Shown here in pieces: positions 33,045 through 45,879 of a stretch of 64,000 bases of DNA (its first letter is position 1; every line of letters starts with the position of its first letter). The notes under the pieces are model-generated. The model searched no databases. It was given only the letters and a program-made list of their open reading frames with translations, and was not told the origin of the DNA. Source of the DNA: Epiperipatus broadwayi (taxonomy: Eukaryota > Onychophora > Udeonychophora > Euonychophora > Peripatidae); assembly GCA_028023455.1 (NCBI GenBank), contig JAQFVV010000277.1:434001-498000 (forward strand), given 5' to 3'. The translations under genes were made by a program, and so were the position numbers.

Positions 33045-33805
33045 ATTATAGGGGATTTGAATCAAGACTTTCAAGCTCTCTTCACCTTTCCAATTTATCT
33101 CATACAACCGACACACATGACCACACACATGTGAAAAACATAAATAGTCTCCAATATATGTAGTTAATGCTGAACCAGCACTCATAAGTTAGTCCAGATC
33201 ATCATTTCCCACATATATGTATAATCAGTGCTTGGTTTATATCAAGGTAGCAAATTTTCAAGCTTTAATGGGCAGGCTTCAATCTACTCTACAATCCAAT
33301 ACTTCATCCTTCCACATCATTGAAAATCTGATGATGGAATGCCCAAATCCCTTGATGATGCCATTATTATTGTCATGCCCATTTAAAGTATATCTGTATT
33401 TAAATATTATAGATTCAATCTATACAAAAGGTTCTACACATGAGAGGTCAGAAATGACTTAAGGTCAACATGGGCATGACAATAAAATTAGCATCATCAA
33501 GGAATTTGGGCATTCCATCACCAGATTTTCAATGGTATGGAAAGCTGAAGAACTGGATGATGGAATAGATCAAAGCTGTTCATTAATGTTTGAAGATTTG
33601 CTACCTTAATATAAACTGAGCACTGATTATATCTGGGAGATAATGATCTGACTAACTGATGAATGTTGATTCAGCATAGAATATGTATATTGGGGATCAT
33701 TTATCTTTTTCACATGTGTGTAGTCATGTGTATTGGTTGTATGAGATAGATTGGATAGCTGAAGGGAGCCTGAAAGTCTAGTTCAAATCCCCTATATATA
33801 TATAT
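33045..33805. mobile_element. HHR-B palindromic element, full arms (~340 bp each)
   Basis: The left arm (33045-33395) and right arm (33450-33805) are reverse complements in long blocks: 'ggatttgaatcaagactttc'/'gaaagtctagttcaaatcc', 'gtagcaaattttcaagc' and its complement, and 'gaatgcccaaatccc'/'ggaatttgggcattcc'. Hammerhead positions lie symmetrically near 33140-33185 (antisense, core CTTATGA) and 33650-33700 (sense, core CTGATGA but GAAA changed to GAAT by a local shift). Both are therefore probably inactive now. The element lies just downstream of the plus-strand PLE remnant. Confidence 0.75.
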
Positions 33806-33807
33806 TG

Positions 33808-34500
33808 TAACGATATATAAATATGTCGTTACATTTATTTAAAATAAAAACTTAAAAGTTCGCAAATAAAGGGAAAAAACTAAACGCTAAAATTAAAATG
33901 TTTGTTAAACATATATATATATATTCGCACGGATGCTAAACTTTAAAAATATTTTTTTCATAAACAAGGAAAAAAAAGTATTTGAACGTATTTTTTTAAA
34001 TAAAAAAATACAAGATTGAAATATAAAAAATATTTTAATAAAAAAATAACGTAAGTTAAAATAAAAACAGGTATTAATTAATTCCTGTAATCTGTAAATG
34101 GAAATGATTGTTTATTAATTATCTAAAAGCTGTTTAATTAAAAAGTCAGATGAAAAGTTAGATAAGAGAAGAAAGAGATTTTAGCTTGACCAATGGAAGC
34201 AAATAAAGGCCCGGACCATAACGAAAAAACAACAGTGACGTTTTTGTTCATGGAATCCATAGGAGGACTATAAAAAGAAAAAATATTGAGTTCCAGTGTT
34301 GTGTGTTTGAGAGATGTGGTATGACGCACATACCACACTCTCTAAAAAAAATAAATAAATGAAAAGACTGTGATACCTTGAACCAGCTATTGCCATCTCC
34401 AGAACATTACCTTCCAATGGAGGCGTCGCGGGGATTGAAAGCAGAGGCCTGGACTCTTCTACCATAAGATATATGAAATGAACAATTGTTAAAATCAATT
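33808..34500 (+). promoter_or_regulatory. possible solo LTR or promoter-like region
   Basis: It begins with a 28-bp palindrome opening TGTAACGATA and closing GTCGTTACA, a terminal pattern seen in some Ty3-type LTRs. Further in are a CCAAT-type box (GACCAATGG at 34190-34198), a CRE-like GTGACG (34235-34240) and a TATA box ACTATAAAAAG (34267-34277). A less AT-rich stretch follows. No second LTR, primer-binding site or pol remnant was found, so an LTR is only a hypothesis. An unrelated host promoter cannot be excluded. Confidence 0.25.
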
Positions 34501-35727
34501 AAGAACTTTCGTCAAGTTTTACAAATTGATAAACAAGCCAACTGAAATGTTAAAATGGACTCTTATCTGACTTTTGTAAGTTTTTAAATCAAATTAATAA
34601 TGTTTAATTTTATATGTTTCCCGATTGATAAACATCATTTCCATTTTTTTTTTCCTTATTGTAAAGATTATTTAAATGTCTGAAATTTAAGTTGTTTATA
34701 GACGCTTGCATGGATTCGTTTGCGGTTAATTATATTTTGGTTTTCATATTTGATCAAAATATATAGACATTCGATAAATAATGATACCTTATGGTGAGTA
34801 TCTAAAATGTATTTATTCGGATGTCTTTTAAGTTATTGGTGACAACGCAAGTATCTTATGGTGAATACTATTGGGTTACTTATAAGTTTCCCTCTGCGAT
34901 TGTCGGTATCAATAATTTTGTATTTTGATCGTTTATGTTTATTTTGAAATGTTTTTGACCGTGGAATCTATGTAATCGATCTATACCCAACATTTTTAAA
35001 CAAATCTGTGCGAATGTATTTAAATGTTAAAATTAAGTCGGGCGTGAATGGCTATATAGTTTTGTAAAGTTGTATTAAGGGAGGGTAATCTTAGGTTATT
35101 CATTTCGTAGTTGAATTGGTTCAATGGATTGGATATATTTGTGTAATTAGTAGATGTAGTATGAGGTCCGCTACGGGCAGGATTATAGATATACGCCACA
35201 CACCCTCTGTTTGCCTATGGATGGGTTGGTAAGTCGGCAGAAGACCGCAGTCCATTCCTATGGAGTTTTTTGTTTATTGATCTACTTGCCAACAGATGTC
35301 ACATTCCTGTTGGTGGAGAGTCAATGTCTTCTCTATTTCTACTTATTGTTCAGATGTACATTCCTGACAATATAGTATTTTGTGTTGTCGTATCATGCTA
35401 CATTGAATACATGAATGTATCAGATGGATTGGCGCCAGTTGATTGCGAAATTTGTTGCCTAAGGTTAAATCAGGGAAGAATATTTTCCTTTCAAATGCAG
35501 ACCTATGTAGTCCATTCATACTCGACCCTCTAAATAAATAGTAAACTCATTATTTGCAATCTACTTAAATTTAGAATTAAAGATCAATATAAAATTATAA
35601 ACGTTAAATTTATTCCTCAAATTTTAAATATTATTTTATATGTGCGTAAATAAATATTTTTATGTGTTAATTTCTGGCAGTGGCTTTTATTCTTTTATAT
35701 TTAAGATATAAAATTTATAGATTTTTA
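34501..35727. other. 1.2 kb stretch, nothing firm
   Basis: CpG is more frequent than in most of the window (for example 34990-35240), suggesting younger or functional DNA. An inverted pair 'ccgcagtccattcctatg' (35245-35262) and 'tatgtagtccattcat' is partial only. The short open frame at 35270-35533 has no domain. Confidence 0.3.
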
Positions 35728-35930
35728 TCTCTGCGTCTCCACTGAGCTAGTGACTTGGGCTAACGGTTGGAATATTTAAAGAAAGTGGAATCTTAACAGC
35801 ACGTATCTGCCTACTTTATAAATTTTTCTAGGCTCAAATGCCTAGATGGCGCCCTTGTAGTGCAGATATTGTTTTTGCGGTTAGATTCGATCTTCACTTT
35901 CATTCCGATTGGTACAATATATATATATAA
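35728..35930. repeat. possible repeat with tRNA-like boxes
   Basis: 'tagattcgatct' (about 35883) resembles box B, and a perfect hairpin 'ctaggctcaaatgcctag' lies at about 35830-35847. No second copy was seen, so the call is weak. Confidence 0.2.
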
Positions 35931-36540
35931 ACTGGAAATAAAATTTAAACAAAACTATTAATTGAATTGCTAATAATATACATTTATCAACCTTTAAAAT
36001 CATGTCAAATTAACAAAGGAATCAACTCTTCCCTGATAATTGCTTTATGGTCTCAATGCCATTGGTCAGCTGATTGAGCCCACCAATTAAATTATATTTT
36101 ATTGTAAAATGTACACCTATCTGTATAAGGTATCAAACTCAAGACTGATCATATTTTAAAGCATAAAATAACTGATGGCTCATAGTTGGCCAATGAGGAT
36201 GTTTTGGGATTGAACCAAGACTTGATTGATTGCTTATTTTAGCATGATGTCAAAAATGATAAATGTATATAACTAGTGATTCGATTGCTTGATTTATTTA
36301 AATTTTGTTTAAATAATTAATTTATGTATTCTTTTGAGCTTAACAATATGCCTGTATGGTTTATAATGTAATGGATTAATTAAAATTAGAATAAGACTAT
36401 AATATTTACCATATATTTGAATGTTTAACTGTGTCAAGATTGTTTCACATTTTTAAAGCTATTCAATCTTGATCTTGGTGTTGTAAATAGCTTTTGTACA
36501 TATTTTAGAATAATAGTTGTGATTCACAATCAGCTGATAA
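35931..36540. other. 0.6 kb AT-rich stretch, nothing recognised
   Basis: No coding trace or clear repeat. Confidence 0.4.
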
Positions 36541-36790
36541 ATGATATTGAAGCTATATGAACAACCTGGGAAATTATGCAAAGCTCCTTACTGATGAAAG
36601 CCATAAGCTTGAAACTAGTCTGAAGATATTGAATAGGATGTCCTAGGATAGAGATTTATTAAGCACATCTATTATTCCTTACTAGAGCTTATAATAAGTG
36701 GCAGAGAGATGATGAAGAAAGATGCTGCTAATAATCTGGGAGAACTGATTGGCTGATTATTTTAGTTTGATATCAGTGGTAATAAGTATA
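36541..36790 (+). mobile_element. HHR-A element, diverged copy with intact hammerhead
   Basis: The ribozyme at 36585-36626 is followed by 'attgaataggatgtcctaggatagagattta' and 'gatgctgctaataat', which parallel the older copy at 45.45-45.6 kb. The 3' terminus is not well preserved and no target duplication was identified. Confidence 0.55.
36585..36626 (+). ncRNA. hammerhead ribozyme motif (HHR-A type, intact core)
   Basis: The core CTGATGA is at 36591-36597. Stem II is four perfect pairs, AAGC (36598-36601) with GCTT (36607-36610), around loop CATAA. GAAAC is at 36611-36615, a two-base loop TA closes minimal stem III, and the cleavage triplet GTC is at 36618-36620. Stem I pairs CTCCTTA with TGAAGAT with one mismatch. 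Compared with other HHR-A copies, both sides of stem II have changed together (GGC/GCC to AAGC/GCTT), which argues for selection on pairing at some time. Confidence 0.75.
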
Positions 36791-37419
36791 TATTTGAGCA
36801 GTTGATCTGTTTAAACGTTGTTGTTTGAGTAGTTAATATGTATATACATTGGTATTTTTTTATAATATATATATAAGGTTGTTTTAAAAAGGTATTGAGG
36901 TTTTATTACAACCAGATAAGAATAAAATAAGATTCTGTTAATTATTTTCATAAAAATATATCTAATTAATTTTATTTGGGCAAGTCACTATGGAGGCACC
37001 AAACAGTCAAACCAATAAAATGGTTTAGGATGATAAATAGTAGAATTTAATGGGTAAAGATAAGGCTTAGCATTGCCACCATCTCCTTTGTTATATATAT
37101 TCAACTGTATTGATTGCTATTAATTGTGAATGCATTTAAATAAAATGAGTATATGATCATTTCACACGAGTTAGATTAGAGTCTTTATTAAAGTGACTTG
37201 TTTCCTATCATGAAATTCAAATGAAAAAGTTGCAACTACGAATGTATCCATTAATAGCAGGTTAGTGATGAGTTATTCAAAGATAGGCAATGAATTTATA
37301 AAATGGTTTCATTGATAGGAATTGTTTGAAAACCACAAGGATACCATGTTTTTGCTTGAATAATTAAATTTTAATTATATGTATATAGTAAGAATAGCTT
37401 TACAATTTTGAATTAGTGT
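36791..37419. other. 0.6 kb AT-rich stretch, nothing recognised
   Basis: No recognisable coding fragment or repeat. Confidence 0.4.
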
Positions 37420-37545
37420 ATCTATCTGCTATATTCATGATTTGGGGTTCAAATATATGCTAACTGAAATTTTTTTCAAGGCCCTTGCAATTTTTTTTCC
37501 ATATGGTTAATCAAACTAATTTCCAACATTGATTTGATAAATGAA
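37420..37545 (+). repeat. tRNA-derived SINE, family 4
   Basis: 'gtatctatctgctatattcatga' is followed by the box B-like TTTGGGGTTCAAATATATG. The body 'aactgaaatttttttcaaggccc' and 'ccatatggttaatcaaactaatttcc' follows. It lies about 150 bp before the giant microsatellite. Confidence 0.45.
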
Positions 37546-37689
37546 TATCTAATTATCTTTGACTAATTAAGAACAAGTATAGAAAAACTATTCAAACTTT
37601 CATAATCCAACATTTAACAAGCTTGGTAAATACTATCTTCTTCTTCCCTGGAGGAAAAGCTGTGGGAGAAACCTTTGTTATACAATGGG

Positions 37690-39842
<2,153 letters not shown>

Positions 39843-40425
39843 ATTCATCCATATATTCATCCATCTATATTTATTTTTCTATATATCTTCCTTTCTATTT
39901 ACTTGCACATCTACTAATCTATTTATCTGTATATTTACCTACATATCTATCTACCTATCTATGTATCTACCTATCTATTTAACTCTCTATCTATCTGTTT
40001 ATTTATCTACCTAATTGCCTATATATATATCTTCTTTTTGTCTTTCTATCTGTCTGTCACTTAGTCTGCCTATTTATCTATGGCAACAAAACATACATGT
40101 AAGTTATCTTTGCAGTTGTTCCTACTTTTTTTTTTTTTTTAAAAAAAAAAGAGATTTAATTTTTTTTTTTTTAAATTAAAAAAAGAAATTTATGATAACT
40201 GTATATTTATTTATTTAAAGATATAATTAAAACTTCTATTTCTCCAGACATTTTTGAAACATATGACTAAATACGTCTGAAAAAAAAACAACGATTACAA
40301 GATATGCATTTGGCCCAAGTCATTATTTCTTGCATGTCATTTTTTTCCAATACATTTCAAGTATCAAACTTTCAGCTGTAAATCAAAGTGTAATACTTTG
40401 GTGTTGATAATACTGAACAAATAAT
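39843..40425. other. decayed microsatellite flank and homopolymers
   Basis: Degenerate CTAT-like sequence continues to about 40080. It is followed by facing T and A runs (40128-40150 and 40158-40187) that can form a hairpin. Confidence 0.6.
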
Positions 40426-40429
40426 GAGA

Positions 40430-40735
40430 TGTATAAGAAATAGTGACCTGGATCAACTGATGTGCTGATTCAGCATGAAAGATGCATCTTGGGAAGCATT
40501 TAGATATGTAAAAAGAAAGATGAAATTGAGTTATTCCATGCGTACATTTATGATTAAAAAACAGATTAATGCTAACTGAAGTTTAGAATCCATACCTGGG
40601 TAAAGATGATTTCTAATTTTAGAAACTGAGTAGTGATAATCGTTAGTGTATTTATCTGAAATAGTTGGTTAAAATTGTTAAGTGCGGAAAGTTTGACAAT
40701 TTTAAATCAAAGTGTAGCACTGTAGTATTTACTGT
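40430..40735 (+). mobile_element. HHR-B related element with broken hammerhead
   Basis: At 40450-40495 the motif reads GGATCAACTGATG, then TGCTGATTCAGCAT, GAAAG and ATGCATCTTGGG. Two bases of the core (the GA after GAU) are missing, so it cannot be active. The following module ('aatccatacctggg', 'agtgataatcgttagtg', 'tttatctgaaatag') matches the modules at 2.0, 22.0 and 61.0 kb. Confidence 0.55.
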
Positions 40736-40739
40736 AAGT

Positions 40740-41044
40740 TTATTCGGCTAACTATATTTTTATTAAATAAATAAAAATAAATTTTATTAAAAAAAAGTAC
40801 TTCTATTTTAGTTCGATTTTTTTTTTTGCAAACTTTTAAAAATAAGATTAGAATAATTGGTTTGTTGATAAAGACAATTTGCTATTACAATTAATCACAT
40901 TAGAGAATAAAAAGTCACGTGTTTTCTGCGCAAAAATGTAACTAGTTAATGGGATTCTGCAATTAAGAGATAACTATTAATCATCATCAGAGATGCTTTC
41001 CCTCTGCTTTAAACATTTTCTTAACATAATCTATGCCCTGTTTG
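40740..41044. other. AT-rich stretch, nothing recognised
   Basis: No coding or repeat signal. Confidence 0.4.
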
Positions 41045-41165
41045 ATTTGATGCAGTGGAAGAGTTGCAGATTCTGGATTTCAAGGCCCATGGATCGCAGC
41101 CTATCTCTGTTAGTTCCGGTGCTCGAACTTTTTATAAACTCCCAAGCAACAAATTATTCCATTAT
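41045..41165 (+). repeat. tRNA-derived SINE, family 2
   Basis: The head 'gcagtggaagagttgcagattctggatttcaag' resembles a tRNA D-arm and anticodon arm. 'cccatggatcgcagcc' (T-arm) and the body 'gttccggtgctcgaac', 'tttataaactcccaagcaa' follow. The order matches the copy at 8.3 kb. Confidence 0.65.
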
Positions 41166-41222
41166 TTTTGTAATACCTTTTATTGCAGCATTATCAACTT
41201 TTAGAGTTATCTCATAACTTTT

Positions 41223-41320
41223 TTTTCTCATGGGTCATAGCATCAGGCGGGAAGCGCTAACCCGGGACAACTGCTAGTAAAGCAGCTGTCGCTGACCTCT
41301 CGACCACCAATGCTTGATAC
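41223..41320 (-). repeat. tRNA-derived SINE, family 1, with imperfect target-site duplication
   Basis: It is nearly identical to the copy at 567-669 in box A (TGGTCGAGAGG), anticodon stem and 3' end. The flanks 41211-41222 (CTCATAACTTTT) and 41321-41332 (CTCGTAACTTTT) differ at one base. The box B region has a small deletion. Confidence 0.75.
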
Positions 41321-41614
41321 CTCGTAACTTTTAATGAATTATTTTTAGGAAAAAAAATATTTCATGGCCAAAAAATGTTAATTAATGCGTTATTAAAAAA
41401 AAAAACATCTAATGAAAATTGTTGTTGTATTAAGAAAACTTTAATTCTATATATTAAAAAAGTAATATTTAATAAAAATGAGTATTAAAAAAATCCGTCG
41501 GTCTCTCCCCCCCCCTCCCATGCCAAATTTTAATCAAAAAGTACTAGCCTATATAATATTGGCGAATATTTTATCACTTATTTGATTATATAAAATGACT
41601 TTGTATTATTATAA

Positions 41615-41770
41615 TATCATCATCATTTTCAACCACCATCGATTCACTGCAGGATGAAGGTCTCTCCAAATTCTATCCATTTCCGATCTCTAGACTCTCT
41701 TCTCCACACCACTTTAACACGCTTCCTTATTTCATCCATCCACGTCACATGTGGTCTTTTTCTAGGTTTT
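41615..41770 (-). pseudogene. RTE-like LINE 3' end
   Basis: Minus-strand translation from 41766 gives PRKRPHVTWMDEIRKRV and VKVVWRRES, the C-terminal 'GRP-x-W-x-D-x-I-R' motif of RTE/BovB-like and related LINE ORF2 proteins. It ends in a (GAT)n tail (41618-41630 antisense). This copy is 5'-truncated to about 150 bp and is the best preserved of three in the window. Confidence 0.65.
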
Positions 41771-42724
41771 TAAAAATAAGAAATACTTAGTAATCGTTTC
41801 TTAAATAGTGTTATCTCACGTAAAAGCAATTAATCTATAAAGAACTACCCTTAAATAGCTATTAATTTTTAGTCTTCCTCTCTCTCTCTTCTTCCTAGCC
41901 CCCCCCCCCCTCACAAACTCTGTAAGACAAAATATGTTAACTTTTATTTTTATAAATGTTTACGTTTCGTTTATTTATTATTGCATTTTAATTTATAAGA
42001 ATCAAATCTCTTGCACCTTATAAGAAGTCCCTTACAATAAATACGTTAATGATTATTATTAATGATTTTTTTAAAATGAAGTTTATACCCAGTCTAGATA
42101 TAAACTTTAACTCTTAATTAAAAATTATATGGTGAGAATAAAACCACGTCTAATTAAAGTTAGAAGAGATTAGTCATAATTATTATTACAGGTTATCTAA
42201 TTTTTGTCAAAAAGGATCAAAGGTTTTTACAATTAATTTATAGCTGAAGCCTCTAAAATATGTATAATTGTTGATTAGGGTCAAGAGTTATAATCTTAGA
42301 CAAGCAAGTTGTCTTAGGTTTAAAATCTACTTAATTTTTAAAATTTTAAGTCATAAACTTGAATAGGAAGATAAGAATAAAATATGACACTACGACTACG
42401 CAGTTAATTTGTGCTGCCAATTAGTGCCTTTAGCAGAAAAAAGCTGATTATCCAGATAACAGTTGGAACGATCACCTTGCCATCTAGTTACTGTTGATTT
42501 TGCTATTTGCTTATACTTAGTCTTTGCATTGTGATTTAAAATTATCTGATTGAAGCCATGATATTTTGTTATATTAATGTCTGTTGCTAGAAGAAAAAAG
42601 TGAGCAAACATTCTTTTAACGAATGGCAGCTTATTAATGGAATTATGGTTTTACTTCACTGTTTGTAATTTTAAATGCATTTATCATATTGCATTGATAA
42701 AAATATTAGTTGATAAAGCTATTA
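41771..42724. other. 1 kb AT-rich stretch, little recognised
   Basis: A pure C run lies at 41900-41909. The block 42040-42130 ('taatgattattattaatgatt', 'tttatacccagtctagatataaac') resembles the HHR-B flanking module read antisense. No coding trace. Confidence 0.35.
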
Positions 42725-43330
42725 TTTATTTTGACCAATAGAGGAGGGTAATTGTGGTTTTGATTTTTGAAGGACAGAAAATGTACTAATATCAAAACTC
42801 ACAGCACAACAATAATAATAAAGAACTACTTGTAAATGAGTATGGCTATTCCTCAAGGAAAAAAAGGAAAGATGAGAGCGAGAAACTGCTTTAGAAATGA
42901 ATTTTGTGATAACTATACAAACCAATTTGTTAACCACAAAATATATTCACATATAGAATATACTGATTTATTTTATGATTTATTTGGTATTTTTACGATA
43001 TTATCTTTTAATTTCTTCAGCAGAAACATTACTTTCTGAAATACTTCCAACATTGTATCTAATTGTAGCCCTCCAATATATTTTTTGCTATTTTTCCCAA
43101 TGGAAAGAAAAAGTATGGTCAAACGCACCATAAAATTCCTTTTTAGAAATCTTACATTGTTAATTTAGTTGTATCCAATCAAACAAAAGAGTGATTTTAC
43201 AATAGTGGGCATCTGTAGTATGACATCCAGCAAAATGAAGAATATATTGATTAGTCTAATGATCGTCCCATTGTATTTTTAATATTTGCCTTACCTTAAA
43301 ACTAATAGAAAATCAACAATCTATTGTCAA
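42725..43330 (-). repeat. LINE 3' region, antisense, same family as 26.6-28.4 kb
   Basis: The blocks 'actttctgaaatacttccaacattgtatctaattgtagc' and later sequence match 49590-49690 and 26690-26800 in order. The part 42725-42960 matches 49185-49420, likely its 3' UTR. No reading frame survives. Confidence 0.45.
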
Positions 43331-43870
43331 AGTAATCTCTATAGATAGATGAACGATGTATTCCTATATAAAAAGGAATAGTGATATGAAATTATAACAT
43401 CCAGAATTATAATTTTTTATTTATCTTTTAACTCTGGGTTGAAATGCACAATCCAAGGCTTCTTACGGATGAATGCTAACACCCAGAAACTAGTTTGGAA
43501 ATGGATGCTGCAAATGCAACTAACTATAATCTGATGTCAAAACGTGAATCAAAGATTTATGTTGAGATTGACTTGGATATTGACATATGAAGTACAAAGG
43601 ATTAGATGAATATGGCAGATTCTAACTCAAGATATTAGTGAATAGAAAATGTATAAAAGTAGATCAAAATGTCATATATACATATATGATTCCACCTTTA
43701 AGGAGGTTATCTTGATGACAGTTTGAATTTGTTGATTGTTATTGATACTGGGATTGACTTAGTGTTGCCTGGTTTTTAATGATAATAAGTATTAGTATGA
43801 TGAAATTGTTACAGGTCACTCTAATGTAATGGTGCAAATATTTATACATATGGTATGATATTAACACAGA
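43331..43870. other. 0.5 kb stretch, weak LINE-like debris
   Basis: No firm feature. Some sequence such as 'acacccagaaactagtttgga' (43491-43511) recalls the HHR-A ribozyme 3' half and may be a very old copy. Confidence 0.3.
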
Positions 43871-44140
43871 GGCTAAACTCTCCAAGCACCACCAGTGCAG
43901 GCCAGGGTAATCAATGGATGCAAGAATATTTTGCATAAAATCCCTATCTAGTGCCTACTCATCCAATATTCCCAGACTAGTAGGTACTAGATAGGGATTT
44001 TATGCAAAAACCTTTTTGCATCCATTGATTACTCAGGCTTGCACTGATGATGCTACTGTATGGAGAGTTTAGCCTCTGTGTAAACAGCTTGTGTAAACAT
44101 AAGAAATGGGGCTCATGTGATGTTTAGTGATATAATTTTA
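43871..44140 (+). mobile_element. HHR-A element, hairpin form without ribozyme core
   Basis: The inverted arms 'agaggctaaactctcc'/'ggagagtttagcctct' and 'gtaatcaatggatgcaag'/'tgcatccattgattac' flank a junction at about 43978, where the antisense hammerhead half is cut ('cccagactagtagg'). The right end is CATGTGATGTTTAGTG (about 44113-44128). The flanks TGATATTAACA and TGATATAATTTTAACA suggest a diverged target duplication. Confidence 0.7.
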
Positions 44141-44295
44141 ACATATAATAAGTATATAAGTTATGATTTGTTGATAACTCAGCGAAATTAAAAAAAAAAA
44201 AAAAACCACTTCAAAAAGCATACATACATATATACAAGTGAAGGGAAAACTAATGTTATATATATATGCTGCAATTCAATGAATATTGATATTTA

Positions 44296-44803
44296 AAACA
44301 CGCAAAACTCACTATACGTATTGCCACTCACAGCAAGCTAAAGTAATCAATGGATGCCAGGCGGCTTGTGCATAAAATCCCCATCTAGTGCCTACTCATT
44401 GAATATCCCCAGACTAGTTTCTGGATTATGGCCTACGTCAGTGAGGAGCCTTGGATCTGAGAGCACTGAACCTAGATCTTAGGATCTAAGGCAACCCTCC
44501 AGTAGCCACCTTTTATCTCTACTTAACTACAAAACTGTGAGTCAAATTGAAAACACCTTAATATTTTCAATCCAAGCTCATTAGCTTATATAGTCATATA
44601 GTCCTGAACTCAGTTCAGTATCCATACATTTTGGTGTCTTTGGTTCTTTAATAACCCATAAGCACTAGATGGGGATTTTATGCACAAGCCTTCTGGCATC
44701 CATTGATTACTCTAGTTTGCTGTGAGTGGCAATACGTATAATGAGTTTTTCCTGTTTTAATAACAGTTATAAGTCTGCATAAGAAACAGTGATCGGGTGA
44801 TGT
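44296..44803 (+). mobile_element. HHR-A element, longest copy, 14-bp target-site duplication
   Basis: The flanking repeat AATATTGATATTTA is perfect at 44282-44295 and 44804-44817. The antisense left part (44296-44640) contains an antisense hammerhead at about 44405-44455. Its core is changed at the last A (CTGACGT), and its stem I halves can still pair. The sense right part (44655-44803) begins at 'gcactagatggggatttta' and ends in the family 3' end. A unique centre ('caatccaagctcattagc', 44571-44588) is shared with 26.3 kb. Confidence 0.8.
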
Positions 44804-44817
44804 AATATTGATATTTA

Positions 44818-45153
44818 TTTATGTTGAATGAATTATGTATAAGCAAAATCTAATTTTTTTTATGTAGCTGACTTGTAGACAACACTGTTTGCCAGACATC
44901 AACTTATTAGTCAATAAATGGATCTCAAGCTGTTCTTAGTAGTTAAAATACAAGCCCTCTCTAACAAACTATTGACAAGTCTAATGAGAGTCATCTCTAT
45001 GCTGTTTTTTTGTGGAGGGGGATATTTTGGCATGTTGATCTTTTACCCTGTATATGGCATCAAATTATAAATAATTTATAGAATGTTATGATATAGAAAT
45101 TTTCTTATTACCAGACAATATATAACTTTCTTAGTTCATTTTCAACATCTATA
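44818..45153. other. AT-rich stretch, nothing recognised
   Basis: No coding or repeat signal. Confidence 0.4.
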
Positions 45154-45645
45154 TTAGAGTTGTGCCACCAGATGTAAGATTTAATAATCAATATATACTA
45201 GATAGTAGTACTTTATAAATCCCTATTCAGTACTAGTCTATCCAATATCCCCAGACTAGTATCTAATTATGGCTTTTATTAGTGAGGAGCTGTGGATCTT
45301 AGAGGACTGCACCCAGATCATTTATATCTAATGGACCTTCCTTTTAGCAGCCATCTTTTATTTCTCTGTTTTACGATCAAGATATTAGCCCAAATTGATG
45401 AACATATTAATATTTAAACTTAAGTCAACTTGTATAAGCTACTCACTGATGAAGGCCATAGACTTAAAACTAATCTAGGTATATTAGATAGGGCAGCATT
45501 GGATTGAGATTTACTAAACGCTACCATATGGCATCTACTGATTATTAAAGGTTACACTAAGCAGCAAAATTATGGTGAAAAAATTGCTGCTAAACAGCAT
45601 CATGAACAGGAGTGTTATGTGATGTTTTATTGGTGATATTAGAAT
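45154..45645 (+). mobile_element. HHR-A element, old diverged copy
   Basis: It contains an antisense hammerhead relic at about 45252-45300 ('tccccagactagtatcta', 'tagtgaggagc') and a sense relic at 45448-45490 (CTGATGA with GAAA changed to AAAA). The 3' end is near GTTATGTGATGTTTTATTGG. The third neighbouring copy, it shows two ribozyme positions in opposite orientation within one element. Confidence 0.6.
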
Positions 45646-45879
45646 TATTAGCTAGTAATCTGCCTCCATCAGTATTATTTTCTGTTGATTCTCAAGCTTA
45701 TTAATAGAGGGCTCTGGAGTAGAATAGATAAAGTGAATTGTTGCTCTTATTGCAGAATGCTATTTAAAAATATCTATTCATATTTGTGAATGAAATAAAT
45801 AGCATTTATTGGTTGTATTTATTTAGCACATGGATTTTTAGTTTATCTAATAATAAAATATCATAGAGGAACTTGTAGA

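Noticed and set aside
35430-35460. Retroviral-type primer-binding site (TTGGCGCCAGTTGA)
   Set aside because: Only the first eight bases resemble such a site; no LTR end lies immediately before it and no gag-pol follows.
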